The position numbers and the translations under genes were made by a program. The notes below the pieces were generated by a model. It saw nothing but the letters and a program-made list of their open reading frames with translations. It made no database searches and was not told the DNA's origin. Positions 53,450-62,799 of a DNA stretch of 64,000 bases are shown one piece after another. Within the stretch, counting starts at the first letter, position 1; each line of letters begins with the position of its first letter. Source of the stretch: Streptomyces sennicomposti (GTDB lineage: Bacteria; Actinomycetota; Actinomycetes; Streptomycetales; Streptomycetaceae); contig NZ_JAIOAB010000003.1 of assembly GCF_019890635.1 (NCBI RefSeq), positions 1-64,000 on the forward strand. Direction: 5' to 3'.

Positions 53450-55060
53450 ATGACCGCACCGCACGGCCGGCCGCTGCTGCACCTGGCCGCCGACATCGGC
53501 GGCCAGCAGGCCTACGACGCCGGCCCGCACGTCGAGGCGGCCCGGCTCGCCGAGAGCGGCCGGCTCGACTTCGTCACCCTCGACGACAGCTTCGCCCGCC
53601 CCGGCCCCGACGCGCTGACGGTCCTGTCCCGGGCGGCGCCCGCCACGCACCGTATCGGCCTGGTCCCCACCGTCACCACCACGCACACCGAGCCGTTCCA
53701 GGTCCAGGCGGCCGTGGCGACCCTCGACTGGCTCAGCCGGGGCCGCGCGGGCTGGCGGATCGAGGTCTCGCCCACCGAGGGCGAGGCCCGCCTCTTCGGC
53801 CGCCGCCACGCGGCGACCGCCGAGGAACTGTGGCAGGAGGCGGCGGAGGTCGCCGAAGCGGCGGAACGGCTGTGGGACAGCTGGGAGGAGGAGAGCGCGG
53901 GGGGCCGGGGCCCGGTGGAAGCCCGGCGCCCGGCGGAACGCCGCCCGGCCGACGGCCGCCGGCCGGGCGACCGTGCGTCCGGTGGTTCGTCCGGCGGTCC
54001 GTACAGCGGTTCGTACGGCGACGGTCTGTACGGCGGCGGCGGTCCGCATGATGACGGTGGCCCGTACGACGCCGGCTCGGCCGGTGACGGCCGGTCCGGT
54101 GACGGGCCGGGCGATGAGCGACCGGGCGGTGGGCGCTCGGCCGGTGGGGGGCGGTCCGGGGGCCGCCCGGCGGCCGGTGACCGCGCGACCCGTGACCGCC
54201 GGTCCGACGGCGGTCCGTCCGGTGACCGCCCGGGCGGCGACCGTCGGTCCGGTGACCGCCCGTCCGGTGACGGCCGGCCTGGTGACCGCCTGTCCGGTGG
54301 CCGTTCGGGCGACGACCGCTCGGCTGGTGACGGCCGGTCCGGGGACGGGCCGTACGACGGTCGGTCGGCCGGGGGCGGTCCGTCCGGTGACCGGCTGTCC
54401 GGCGGCCGTCCGTCCGGTGGCCGGACGGGCGGTGGTCATTCCGTCGGTGACCGGGCGGTCGGCGGGGAGCGGTTGCATCAGGTCGACTTCACCGGCGGGA
54501 CGTTTTCCGTACGGGGGCCCTCGGCCGTGCCGCGGCCCCCGCAGGGGCACCCCGTACGGGTGGTGGACGCCACCGAGGGCCACGCCCGCGCCACCGCCGC
54601 GCGCTACGCCGACGTCGTCCTCGTGCGCGCCGCGAGCCCGGCACAGGCCGCCGCCCTGCGCGACCAACTGCGTACCGCGGCCGCCGGGTTCGGCCGGGAC
54701 CCCGACACCCTGCGGGTGCTGGCCTCGCTCGTCGTCGACCTCGGCGACGGCGAGTACGCCGCCGAGCGCGGCCACGGCGGGGGCGGCCCCCGGCCGAGCG
54801 ACCGCGGCCCGCTGTACCGCGGCGGCCCCGTCGACCTCGCCGAACTGATCGCCGCCTGGCACCGTGCCGGTGCCGTCGACGGCTTCCACCTGGTGCCCAC
54901 CGCGCCGCACCGCGATCTGGAACGGCTGGTCAACGGCACGGTGGCACTGCTCCAGCACCGCGGTCTGTTCCGCACCTTCTACCCGGGCAGCACCCTGCGC
55001 GAGCACCTGGGCCTGCCCCGGCCCGCGAACCGCTACGCCCAGGCCGGGGGCGCGGCATGA
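53450..55060 (+). CDS. LLM-class flavin-dependent monooxygenase with 190-residue low-complexity insert
   Basis: A 536-residue protein of the NtaA/SnaA/DszA monooxygenase group. Residues 1-147 are the front half of the TIM barrel (H-L-A-A-D-I-G, then [11 protein letters not shown] and W-D-S-W-E-E-E). The normal continuation [15 protein letters not shown] and the C-terminal [17 protein letters not shown] resume after an inserted Gly/Arg/Ser/Asp tract of about 190 residues. The family uses FMNH2 from a partner reductase to oxidise carbon-sulfur or carbon-nitrogen bonds. Immediately downstream of the transporter ATPase; its stop overlaps the next LLM gene. Confidence 0.85.
   Translation: MTAPHGRPLLHLAADIGGQQAYDAGPHVEAARLAESGRLDFVTLDDSFARPGPDALTVLSRAAPATHRIGLVPTVTTTHTEPFQVQAAVATLDWLSRGRAGWRIEVSPTEGEARLFGRRHAATAEELWQEAAEVAEAAERLWDSWEEESAGGRGPVEARRPAERRPADGRRPGDRASGGSSGGPYSGSYGDGLYGGGGPHDDGGPYDAGSAGDGRSGDGPGDERPGGGRSAGGGRSGGRPAAGDRATRDRRSDGGPSGDRPGGDRRSGDRPSGDGRPGDRLSGGRSGDDRSAGDGRSGDGPYDGRSAGGGPSGDRLSGGRPSGGRTGGGHSVGDRAVGGERLHQVDFTGGTFSVRGPSAVPRPPQGHPVRVVDATEGHARATAARYADVVLVRAASPAQAAALRDQLRTAAAGFGRDPDTLRVLASLVVDLGDGEYAAERGHGGGGPRPSDRGPLYRGGPVDLAELIAAWHRAGAVDGFHLVPTAPHRDLERLVNGTVALLQHRGLFRTFYPGSTLREHLGLPRPANRYAQAGGAA
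53895..54470 (+). repeat. Low-complexity insert in the first LLM gene
   Basis: About 190 codons of degenerate units such as [10 protein letters not shown] interrupt the monooxygenase between its conserved W-D-S-W and H-Q-V-D-F segments. The DNA is a patchwork of GGTGACCG and CCGTCCGG blocks typical of slippage-grown sequence, yet the frame is preserved. Confidence 0.85.
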
Positions 55061-57147
55061 CCGTACGGCCGCCCCGGCGGATGCACCTGGCCGTGTACGC
55101 CCCCGGCGCCGCGGCCCCCGCGGCGGGCGCCCCGCGCCGTACCCCGCCCGGAGCCCGCACCGGGTTCGCCGCCTTGGAGGACCTCGCCCGCACCGCCGAG
55201 CGCGGACTGTTCGACTTCCTTCTCCTCGCCGAGGGGCGGCGTGGGGAGGGGAGGTGCCGGACGGACGGCATCCGCCGCCCGGAGCCGGTCAGCGTGCTCG
55301 GCGCGCTCGCCGGGGTCACCGAACGCCTCGGACTCGCCGCCACCGTGGACACCGCCTTCGACGAGCCCTACGAACTCGCCCGTCGGCTCGCCACCCTGGA
55401 CCACCTCAGCGGCGGCCGGGCCGCCTGGAACGCCTCCGGCTCCGTCCTCACCGGCGCCTTCACCGACGAGGGCGCCGGACGCGGCGGCCACCCGGACCGC
55501 GCCGACCGGTGCGCCCGGGCCGCCGAGTTCGTCGCCACGGCGCGGGAACTGTGGGACTCCTGGACGCCGGAGGGCGGCCCGCGCCCGTTCGCGCACCGGG
55601 GCCGGCACTTCGACATCGCGGGCGAGTTCACCGTGCCGCGCCCGCCGCAGGGCCATCCGGTCGTCCTCCAGGCGGGGGATTCCGACGAGGAACGGGAGTC
55701 CGCCGCGGCGACGGCCGACATCGTCCTCACCCGGCCCCGGACCCTGCGGGACGCACAGGAGTTCTACGCCGACCTGAAGCAACGCCTGGCCCGGCACGGC
55801 CGCGACCCCGGCGAGCTGCGCATCCTCCAGGCCGCGCGCGTCGTCGTCGGCGACAGCGAGGCGGAGGCGCTGAAGAGGGCGGCGGCGCTGCGGGACGCGG
55901 TACGCGCCGCCGCCGTCCCGCAGCTCCGCGCCGCCGGCCGGTCATACGCCCCGGAGGCACCACCGCCCGCCGGCCCCGTACCGGCCCCGGAGCTCGCACG
56001 GAGGAGGGTCGAGACCGGCCCACCGGAGCCCCAGCCGCTCACCCAGGAGCCACCCGCCCCGACCGAACACCCCGCTCCGGTCCCGGCGGACCGTGCTCCG
56101 GTCCTGGTGGAGTCCTCTCCGGTCCTGGCGGACCGTGCTCCGGTCCTGGCGGAGTCCGCTCCGGTCCCGGTGGACCGTGCTCCGACCCTGGCGGAGCCCG
56201 CTCCGGTCCCGGTGGACCGTGCTCCGACCCTGGCGGAGCCCGCTCCGGTCCCGGTGGACCGTGCTCCGACCCTGGCGGAGCCCGCTCCGGTCCTGGCGGA
56301 CCGCGCCCCGGCCTCGGCGGAACCCGCTCCGACCCTGGCGGAACCCTCTCCGGTCCCGGCGGACCCCACCCCGACCCCGGCAGGCCGCGCCACGACCCCG
56401 GCGGAACCCGTTCCGACCCCTGCCAGGGCCGCCGCCCCCGGTGCGGCCGGACCGGGCGGTGTCGCCACGGCCGGGTGGGCGGTCGCCCGGCCGGGTGGGG
56501 CCGTTCCCGGTATGGACGGAACGAGCGCCGCCGGGAAGGCCGGGGCGGGGGCGGTTGGCGGCGGTGCGATCGGACGCACCGTCACGGCCGGCGGCGGAAC
56601 AGCCGCCTCCGGCGGCGGTCGGCGAACCGCCGAGGACACGGGCGGGGCGGTCCCCGCCCGTACGGGCGGGACGGCCGGGGGCGGCCGCTCGGGCGGGCGC
56701 ACCCTCGCTGCCGGGGCCGGGCCGGTCTCCGCCGGCCGGATGGGGGCCACCGCCGTCACGGCCGGGCCGGCCCTCACCGGCCGAGGCGCAGGCGCTGCCG
56801 GCCCGGACGGGCCGGACGCCGTGGACGGCGGCGGCCCGCCGGGCCTCGCCGGCGGACGCGGCCCCTTGGCCGACGGTGAGGGGGCCGCCCCCGCGGCCCC
56901 TCTCGTCTTCGCCGGGACGCCGGAGGCCGTCGCCGGGGAGCTGGCCGCGTTCGTCCGGGCGGAGGGCGTCGACGGGTTCGTCCTCGTGCCCTGCCCCGTG
57001 CCGGGCGCGGGACTGGACGACTTCGTGGACCGCGTGGTGCCGCTGCTCCAGCGCGCAGGCGCGTTCCGCACCCGCTACGAGGGCGCCACCCTGCGCGCGC
57101 ACCTCGGTTTGGCCACCAGGCCGTACATGGAAGGGTTGATCACATGA
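55057..57147 (+). CDS. LLM-class flavin-dependent monooxygenase with 310-residue repeat insert
   Basis: A 696-residue protein. Residues 1-295 match NtaA/SnaA/DszA enzymes ([45 protein letters not shown]). Residues 610-696 carry the normal C-terminus ([13 protein letters not shown], then [17 protein letters not shown]). Between them lies a Pro/Ala/Gly-rich insert including eight 14-residue repeats. Probably a partner of the previous monooxygenase, coupled by ATGA overlap. Substrate unknown; a sulfur compound is inferred from context. Confidence 0.85.
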   Translation: MTVRPPRRMHLAVYAPGAAAPAAGAPRRTPPGARTGFAALEDLARTAERGLFDFLLLAEGRRGEGRCRTDGIRRPEPVSVLGALAGVTERLGLAATVDTAFDEPYELARRLATLDHLSGGRAAWNASGSVLTGAFTDEGAGRGGHPDRADRCARAAEFVATARELWDSWTPEGGPRPFAHRGRHFDIAGEFTVPRPPQGHPVVLQAGDSDEERESAAATADIVLTRPRTLRDAQEFYADLKQRLARHGRDPGELRILQAARVVVGDSEAEALKRAAALRDAVRAAAVPQLRAAGRSYAPEAPPPAGPVPAPELARRRVETGPPEPQPLTQEPPAPTEHPAPVPADRAPVLVESSPVLADRAPVLAESAPVPVDRAPTLAEPAPVPVDRAPTLAEPAPVPVDRAPTLAEPAPVLADRAPASAEPAPTLAEPSPVPADPTPTPAGRATTPAEPVPTPARAAAPGAAGPGGVATAGWAVARPGGAVPGMDGTSAAGKAGAGAVGGGAIGRTVTAGGGTAASGGGRRTAEDTGGAVPARTGGTAGGGRSGGRTLAAGAGPVSAGRMGATAVTAGPALTGRGAGAAGPDGPDAVDGGGPPGLAGGRGPLADGEGAAPAAPLVFAGTPEAVAGELAAFVRAEGVDGFVLVPCPVPGAGLDDFVDRVVPLLQRAGAFRTRYEGATLRAHLGLATRPYMEGLIT
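56080..56415 (+). repeat. Eight 42-bp tandem repeats in the second LLM gene
   Basis: Eight in-frame 42-bp units encode variants of [14 protein letters not shown]. Units three to five (56164-56289) encode identical peptides with near-identical DNA. Flanking sequence to about 56880 is Ala/Gly low complexity. Confidence 0.9.
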
Positions 57148-57923
57148 CGGACGCATCCGACCGGTGGAAGCAGTGGCACGAGGACCGCACCGCATCGGTG
57201 TCGGCGCCCTACGGCCCGCTCGCGCTGACCGGCACGCACTGGCTCGCGGACTATCCGGACGGTCGAATTCCGGACATCCCCGGGATCTGGGCGGCCGACG
57301 GCGACGAGGTCGTGCTCATCGCCGCCGCCGCGGACGGGCTGACCGTGGACGGCCGCCCGCTCGACGGCGAGGTGCGGCTCGGCGCCGACACCGGTCCGGT
57401 GGCGGACGCCAGGGTCGCGCTGGGCGAGCGCCGTCTCGTCCTGCTGGAGCGCGAAGGCCTCTGGGGCGTACGGGTCTTCGACCCGGCCGCCCCGGCCCGC
57501 CGGGCGTTCCGCGGCATCGCGGTCGACGGCCACGATCCGCGCTGGTCGGCGCCGGGCCGCTTCACCCGGTACGCCGAGGACCGCACCGTGCGCGTGCCCA
57601 ACGCGGACGGCCGGGAACGCGGCCTCGCCCTGGCCGGGGAGCTGGCGTTCACGCTGGCCGGACGGGAGCTGACGCTCCAGGCGGCCGAGCAGCCGGACGG
57701 TTCGCTGTGGGCGGTGTTCGCCGACGCGACCAGCGGCCACGACAGCTTCCGTTTCCGGTTCCTGCACCCCGAGGCGCCGGACGCCGAGGGACGCACCACG
57801 GTCGACTTCAACCGCGCGGTGCTGCCGCCGTGCGCGTTCGGCGACGGCTTCCTGTGCCCCTTCCCGCCGCCGGGCAACACCCTGGACCTCGCGATACCGG
57901 CGGGGGAGCGCACGCTGCTCTGA
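57144..57923 (+). CDS. DUF1684 family protein
   Basis: A 259-residue protein with the DUF1684 layout: W-K-Q-W-H-E-D-R near the start, [13 protein letters not shown], then beta-rich sequence ending in [12 protein letters not shown] and the family's C-terminal [26 protein letters not shown]. The function of DUF1684 is not established. It is translationally coupled to the LLM gene (ATGA) and closes the operon, so a role in handling the oxidised product is possible. Confidence 0.87.
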   Translation: MTDASDRWKQWHEDRTASVSAPYGPLALTGTHWLADYPDGRIPDIPGIWAADGDEVVLIAAAADGLTVDGRPLDGEVRLGADTGPVADARVALGERRLVLLEREGLWGVRVFDPAAPARRAFRGIAVDGHDPRWSAPGRFTRYAEDRTVRVPNADGRERGLALAGELAFTLAGRELTLQAAEQPDGSLWAVFADATSGHDSFRFRFLHPEAPDAEGRTTVDFNRAVLPPCAFGDGFLCPFPPPGNTLDLAIPAGERTLL

Positions 57924-57932
57924 GCCGGGGTC

Positions 57933-57984
57933 CCGGCGTGCGGCGGCCCGTGGGTCCGAGGACCGGCGGGCCGCCGCACGCCGC
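57933..57984 (+). terminator. Terminator of the LLM operon
   Basis: Perfect 18-bp arms (CCGGCGTGCGGCGGCCCG and its complement) enclose a 16-nt loop that itself can form GGTCC-GA-GGACC. It begins 10 nt after the DUF1684 stop. Confidence 0.8.
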
Positions 57985-58155
57985 CGGTTCGACGGCCCGC
58001 CGGTCCGTCGGCACGGCTGCTGACGCACCGTCAAATCCCCCTGATCGCACACAGTCCACTCGGAAACGAACACAGTCGCACGGCCGAAAGGCACCCTTGC
58101 GCCGACCGGTCGTTCGGCCGAATACTCCCCCACAGCGCTTGTCAGGGGCACACAA

Positions 58156-58172
58156 CATCCGGAATCCGGATG
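58156..58172. promoter_or_regulatory. 17-bp palindrome upstream of protease, candidate operator
   Basis: CATCCGG and CCGGATG arms around AAT, about 70 bp before the protease GTG. Confidence 0.35.
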
Positions 58173-58240
58173 CCCCCGGCTGCGCCTCACGGGCCCCGAC
58201 CCCACGCGGGCCCCCGACTTCCTTTGTGGAGGACCGAAAA

Positions 58241-59143
58241 GTGAGGATCAAGCGCACTGCCCCCCGCGGTATCACGAGACAGACCCGGGCGGTCGCCATC
58301 GCCGCCGGCCTCGTGGCCGCCGCCGCGTTCGCGGTCCCCAGCGCGAACGCGTCCGACACCGACACCTTCAGCGCCGCGCAGCTCACCAAGGCGAGCGACT
58401 CGGTGCTCAAGGCCGACATCCCGGGCACCGCCTGGGTGGTCGACAGCAAGACCAACCGGGTCGTCGTCACCGCCGACAGCCGGGTCTCCGACGCACAGAT
58501 CGCCCGCATCAAGCAGCAGGCGGGAACCGACTCCGGCGCGCTCACCATCAAGCGCACCTCCGGCAAGTTCAACAAGCTGATCTCCGGCGGCGACGCCATC
58601 TATGCGAGTAGCTGGCGCTGCTCGCTGGGCTTCAACGTCCAGGACTCCAGCGGCAACTACTACTTCCTCACCGCCGGTCACTGCACCGACGGCGCGGGCA
58701 CCTGGTGGTCGAACTCGTCGCACTCCACCACCCTCGGCACCACCGCCGGGTCCTCCTTCCCCGGCAACGACTACGGCATCGTGCGCTACACCAACAGCTC
58801 GGTGACCAAGTCCGGTGCGGTGGGCAGCGTGGACATCACCAGCGCGGCCACGCCCTCGGTCGGCACCACCGTCTACCGCCGCGGCTCCACCACCGGCATC
58901 CACAGCGGCCGGGTCACCGCGCTCAACGCGACGGTCAACTACGGCGGCGGCGACGTCGTCTCCGGCCTGATCCAGACCACGGTCTGCGCCGAGCCCGGCG
59001 ACTCCGGCGGTCCGCTGTACTCCAACGGCGGTGTCGCCTACGGCCTGACCTCGGGCGGCAGCGGCGACTGCTCCTCCGGCGGCACGACCTTCTTCCAGCC
59101 GGTCACGGAGGCGCTGAGCGCCTATGGGGTCCACGTCTACTGA
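58241..59143 (+). CDS. Streptogrisin-type secreted serine protease (first)
   Basis: A 300-residue preproprotease of the S1E/chymotrypsin fold. A signal peptide (to about residue 38, S-A-N-A-S) and an alpha-lytic-type prodomain precede the mature enzyme, which should begin at I-S-G-G-D-A-I-Y as in streptogrisins. The triad is His in T-A-G-H-C, Asp in G-N-D-Y-G-I-V and Ser in P-G-D-S-G-G-P-L, with paired Cys residues. GTG 58241 has GGAGGA 7 nt upstream. The short prodomain is like those of streptogrisin A/B. Confidence 0.92.
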   Translation: MRIKRTAPRGITRQTRAVAIAAGLVAAAAFAVPSANASDTDTFSAAQLTKASDSVLKADIPGTAWVVDSKTNRVVVTADSRVSDAQIARIKQQAGTDSGALTIKRTSGKFNKLISGGDAIYASSWRCSLGFNVQDSSGNYYFLTAGHCTDGAGTWWSNSSHSTTLGTTAGSSFPGNDYGIVRYTNSSVTKSGAVGSVDITSAATPSVGTTVYRRGSTTGIHSGRVTALNATVNYGGGDVVSGLIQTTVCAEPGDSGGPLYSNGGVAYGLTSGGSGDCSSGGTTFFQPVTEALSAYGVHVY

Positions 59144-59601
59144 CGCCCCCCGCTCCCGGGGCCGTGCGCACGGCCCCGGTCCGCGCCGTACCTGCGCCGG
59201 CGGCAGGTGGAGCCCCCGTACGCCAACAGGCGTACGGGGGCTTCGCGTTGTGTGCGGGGCGAGGAGGCGTTGTGCACGGAACGAGGACGCGCCGTGCGCG
59301 TCCCGAAGGTGCGCGGTGCGCGGAACGAAGAGAGGTTCCCGGAGGGGCGAATTCCAGACAGGACTAGTCCTCACGGAGCGCCTATCGGTTACTTGCCCGT
59401 AGTGTTTGCGGTGCGAACGCGGACGGTGTGACCTCGGGCGGGCAAGGCCCAGGCGGCATACGCAGGTTGATGTAGGCCCGTCCAGATCTCGACCTTGTGT
59501 GTTCCCTGTGGGGCTCGGAATAGTGGGCGCCGTTCAACCGCCTTCCGGCCCGTGCGGTCCCCACCACCTCCCGGGTCGATCCCCCCACAGGAGGACGACA
59601 G
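59144..59601. other. 458-bp intergenic region between the two proteases
   Basis: Terminator at 59211-59242, the perfect palindrome AGGACTAGTCCT at 59360-59371, and a possible promoter with TTGTGT at 59495-59500 and AATAGT at 59519-59524. No gene is seen. Confidence 0.5.
59211..59242 (+). terminator. Terminator of the first protease gene
   Basis: Perfect 14-bp arms AGCCCCCGTACGCC and GGCGTACGGGGGCT with an AACA loop, 68 nt after the stop. Confidence 0.8.
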
Positions 59602-60681
59602 TTGAAGCACCGACGCATACCCCGGCGCCGTACCGCCCTGGCCGGCGCGGGCATCGCCGCGCTGGTCGCCGCGGGAGTCACTTTCCAGAGTGCGAACGCC
59701 AGTGAGCCCGCGCGGACCCCCGAGGCCCGCGTGCTGTCCGCCCCGGCGGCCGGAAAGCTCGCCTCGAACCTGCTGAAGAACCTCGGCACGGACACCGCGG
59801 GCGCCTACTACGACGCCGGGGCGCGCAACCTCGTGGTCAACGTGCTCGACCGCGCCGCCGCCGACCGGGTCGAGCAGGCGGGCGCGCGGGCCAGAATCGT
59901 CGAGCACACCCTCGCCGAACTGGACGGCGCGCGGACGACGCTGGCCGAGCGGGCCACCATCCCCGGCACCTCCTGGGCCGTCGACCCGGTCGGCGACAAG
60001 GTCGTCGTCACCGCCGACCGGACCGTCTCCGAGGCCGCCTGGGCCAAGCTCGCGAAGGTCGTCGAAGGGCTCGGCACGAAGGCCGAACTCAAGCGGTCCA
60101 AGGGGCAGTTCAAGCCCTTCGTGGCCGGCGGCGACGCCATCACCGGCTCGGGCGGCCGCTGCTCGCTCGGCTTCAACGTGGTCAAGGACGGCCAGCCCTA
60201 CTTCCTGACCGCCGGGCACTGCACCGCCGCCATCTCCACCTGGTCGGACTCCAGCGGGACGGTGATCGGCAGCAACGAGCGGTCCAGCTTCCCGGGCGAC
60301 GACTTCGGGCTGGTCAAGTACACCGGGTCCGTCGACCACCCGAGCGCGGTCGACCTCTACGACGGCTCCACCCAGGCGATCACGCGGGCGGGCGAGGCGA
60401 CGGTCGGCGAGCGGGTGACCCGCAGCGGCTCCACGACCCATGTGCACACCGGTACGGTCACCGGTCTGAACGCCACCGTGAACTACTCCGAGGGCACGGT
60501 GAGCGGCCTCATCCAGACCGACGTGTGCGCCGAGCCCGGCGACAGCGGCGGCTCGCTGTTCGACGGCGACACCGCGCTCGGGCTCACCTCCGGCGGCAGC
60601 GGCGACTGCACGTCCGGCGGCGAGACGTTCTTCCAGCCGGTCACCGAGGCGCTGTCGGCGACCGGCGCGCAGATCGGCTGA
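59602..60681 (+). CDS. Streptogrisin-type secreted serine protease (second, long prodomain)
   Basis: A 359-residue preproprotease. The basic [17 protein letters not shown] signal is followed by a prodomain of about 130 residues, longer than that of the neighbouring paralogue. The mature enzyme probably starts at V-A-G-G-D-A-I-T (streptogrisin-D-like). Triad: H in T-A-G-H-C-T, D in G-D-D-F-G-L-V, S in P-G-D-S-G-G-S-L. The start is TTG with an excellent AGGAGG 7 nt upstream. The mature domains of the two proteases are clearly homologous, pointing to an old tandem duplication. Confidence 0.9.
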   Translation: MKHRRIPRRRTALAGAGIAALVAAGVTFQSANASEPARTPEARVLSAPAAGKLASNLLKNLGTDTAGAYYDAGARNLVVNVLDRAAADRVEQAGARARIVEHTLAELDGARTTLAERATIPGTSWAVDPVGDKVVVTADRTVSEAAWAKLAKVVEGLGTKAELKRSKGQFKPFVAGGDAITGSGGRCSLGFNVVKDGQPYFLTAGHCTAAISTWSDSSGTVIGSNERSSFPGDDFGLVKYTGSVDHPSAVDLYDGSTQAITRAGEATVGERVTRSGSTTHVHTGTVTGLNATVNYSEGTVSGLIQTDVCAEPGDSGGSLFDGDTALGLTSGGSGDCTSGGETFFQPVTEALSATGAQIG

Positions 60682-60708
60682 CCGCCCGACCGAGCCCCCC
60701 ACGGGAAC

Positions 60709-60767
60709 CGTGAGAGCCCCGCTCCCTCGCTCCGCCTCCACCGGCGGCGGGGAGCGGGGCTCTCACG
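60709..60767. terminator. Bidirectional terminator between protease and YhgE-like gene
   Basis: Perfect 17-bp arms (CGTGAGAGCCCCGCTCC and its complement) with a 25-nt loop. The stop codon of the minus-strand gene (60763-60765) lies inside the distal arm. Confidence 0.8.
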
Positions 60768-62532
60768 CGTCCGGCCCGGGCCGCGCGGCGGGTGCCTCCG
60801 GGCCGGAGTCCGCCCCGGAACCGGGATCGACGAAGGTGTCCCCCTCACCGGTCCCCGGCGGCGCGGATGCTCGGCCGGCGACCGACTCGGGCTCCCCGTC
60901 TTCGGGGACGCCTTCGCCTGCGGCGGGTTGTGCGGCCTGGCTTTCGGGGGTGCCTTCGCCTGCGGCGGGCTGTGTGGCCTCGCTCTCGGGGGTGGCTGGT
61001 TGTGTGGCCTCGTTCTCGGGGGCGGCCGCTTCGCCTGCGGCGACCGGCGCGGCTTCGCCTGCGCGGGGGACTTCTCCGCCTGCGGCGGCTTGTGCGGGTT
61101 CGCTCTCCCGCGCGGGCTCTTCGCCTACGGCGGCGGAAGCGGCCTCGCCTGCGGCGGCGGGAGCGGTCTCGCCTGCGGCGGGCTGGGGCGCTGACGCCGG
61201 TGAGACGTCGTCCGCGCCGGGCTGCGCGGTGACCGCCTGCGGCGGGGTGCCGCCCGCTTCCCCTGCTCCCTGTGGCGGAGCACCGGCCGCCCCCGCGTCC
61301 GCACCGCCCCCTTCCGGGACCGCCCCCGCGTCCGCACCGCCCCCCACCAACCCCGCCCCCGCACCCTCCCCGTCGTACCGATGCGCCCCCACGCCCGCGT
61401 CCCCCCGGCGTACCGCGCCCGAGGGTGCCCCCACGTCCGGGCGTACCGCGCCCGAGGGTGCCCCCACGGCCGCGCCCGCCGGGCGTACCGCACCCGCCGC
61501 CGCTCCCGCTCGCTTTCTCCGGAGTGCCGATGCCAGCAGGGTGATCAGGACCCCGGCGGCCGCCCATGCCGCCAGTACCAGCAGTGCGTCCGTGAGGGCG
61601 TTGCCGCGGAAGTACGCGATCGAGCGGGCCGCCCAGGTGCCCGCGCCCGGCGGCAGGGCGGGGCCGATCGCCTTCCAGAACGGCGGCAGCATCGGCAGCG
61701 GGAAGGCGCCGCCCGCGCTCGGGTTGCCCGCGATCACCACCAGCAGGATCGCCAGACCGATGCCGACGATGCCGAAGACCCCCTGGAGGGCGAGCGTCGC
61801 GGCGCCCACCGCGAAGGTGACCAGCGCGCCGAGCCCCCACAGTTGGAGGACCCCGCCCGGCAGGGCGTTCAGGGCGGGTCCCACGATCAGCGCGCCGCCC
61901 GCCCCGCCCGCGATCGCGACCAGCGCCATCGTGGCCAGCCGGATCGAGGCGCGCCGCGGGTTGGCGGGCCGCGCCCCGGTGCTGATGGCGAGGATCGAGG
62001 CGCACAGATAGCCGCCCACGCTCCAGCCCACGACCAGGTAGAACGACGACAGCCCGTCGAAGTCGCCGGCGGAGGCGGGGGCCACGTCCACCGTCCGCAC
62101 CGTGCGGCCCTCGGCCTTCTCCGCCGCCCCGACGATCTTCTCCAGGGTGGTGGCGAGGGCGGTGCCGCCGCCGGAGGCGACCAGGAGCGTGTCGGTGGCG
62201 CCGGCCGGGGCGACGACCAGCGCGCCGTCGAGGTCCCGGTGCAGGATCTGCCGGCGGGCCGCCGCCTCGTCGGCCACCGTGCGCGGGTCCAGGGGCGCGC
62301 CGGGCAGCCGCCGCAGCCGGTCCGCCGTCTGCCCGGCCACCGCCCGGGGCGCCGCGACGCCGAACGGCACGTCCGCGGGCTTCGGCTTGTGCAGCGCGCC
62401 CACGTAGGAGGCGATGAACAGCAGCTGGAGCGCGAGCACACCGAGGACGAGCAGCGAGGCCCGGGGAGTGACGGCGTCCCTCAGCTCCTGGCGGAAGGAG
62501 GGGTGGTGCCGGTGGGCGTGGGGGTGGCTCAT
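60763..62532 (-). CDS. YhgE/ABC-2-like membrane protein with long PAAGE-rich tail
   Basis: A 589-residue protein. The first membrane helix (S-L-L-V-L-G-V-L-A-L-Q-L-L-F-I-A-S-Y) and the following extracellular domain P-F-G-V-A-A-P-R-A-V-A-G-Q resemble YhgE/Pip or DUF3533 proteins. Five more helices follow to about residue 340 (L-S-S-F-Y-L-V-V-G-W-S-V-G-G-Y and later). The last 240 residues are low complexity, with repeated P-A-A-G-E elements. The family is related to ABC-2 exporters and phage-infection proteins; no ATPase is adjacent, so its role is unknown. Confidence 0.78.
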   Translation of the reverse strand: MSHPHAHRHHPSFRQELRDAVTPRASLLVLGVLALQLLFIASYVGALHKPKPADVPFGVAAPRAVAGQTADRLRRLPGAPLDPRTVADEAAARRQILHRDLDGALVVAPAGATDTLLVASGGGTALATTLEKIVGAAEKAEGRTVRTVDVAPASAGDFDGLSSFYLVVGWSVGGYLCASILAISTGARPANPRRASIRLATMALVAIAGGAGGALIVGPALNALPGGVLQLWGLGALVTFAVGAATLALQGVFGIVGIGLAILLVVIAGNPSAGGAFPLPMLPPFWKAIGPALPPGAGTWAARSIAYFRGNALTDALLVLAAWAAAGVLITLLASALRRKRAGAAAGAVRPAGAAVGAPSGAVRPDVGAPSGAVRRGDAGVGAHRYDGEGAGAGLVGGGADAGAVPEGGGADAGAAGAPPQGAGEAGGTPPQAVTAQPGADDVSPASAPQPAAGETAPAAAGEAASAAVGEEPARESEPAQAAAGGEVPRAGEAAPVAAGEAAAPENEATQPATPESEATQPAAGEGTPESQAAQPAAGEGVPEDGEPESVAGRASAPPGTGEGDTFVDPGSGADSGPEAPAARPGPDA

Positions 62533-62703
62533 GCCCTCACGCTGCGTGGCGGCGGCCGTTCCCGCAGGCGGAAGACACCCGAACGGATGACCGTACGGGC
62601 GAGCGGCGCCGGGCCGCCCGGGGACGCCCGAGCGCCCGGCCCCGGGACACGAGCACCCGGGCCGGGCGGGCGTTTGCGCAGGTCGGACACGCCCGCACGG
62701 TTG

Positions 62704-62719
62704 TCGTACGCATGTTCGA
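62704..62719. promoter_or_regulatory. LexA (SOS) box A upstream of dnaE2
   Basis: TCGTAC-GCAT-GTTCGA matches the actinobacterial LexA palindrome TCGAAC-N4-GTTCGA at all but one position. Confidence 0.7.
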
Positions 62720-62748
62720 GGATGGGGGTATGGTGGTGGTGAGGTAGT

Positions 62749-62764
62749 TGGAACTGATGTTCGA
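62749..62764. promoter_or_regulatory. LexA (SOS) box B upstream of dnaE2
   Basis: TGGAAC-TGAT-GTTCGA, one mismatch to the TCGAAC-N4-GTTCGA palindrome. It lies 45 bp after box A and 35 bp before the start codon. Confidence 0.72.
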
Positions 62765-62799
62765 GAGCCGCTGTCGGCTCACAGGTGCGGGAGGTGCGT

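Larger units (their letters stand above)
57924..58240. other. 317-bp intergenic region before the first protease
   Basis: It contains the operon terminator at 57933-57984, the CATCCGG-AAT-CCGGATG palindrome at 58156-58172 and the GGAGGA ribosome site at 58228-58233. No gene is seen. Confidence 0.5.

Noticed and set aside
53895..56885. Polyketide or non-ribosomal peptide linker regions in the repeat-rich LLM genes
   Set aside because: The flanking domains are complete LLM monooxygenase halves; no carrier, ketosynthase or adenylation motifs occur.
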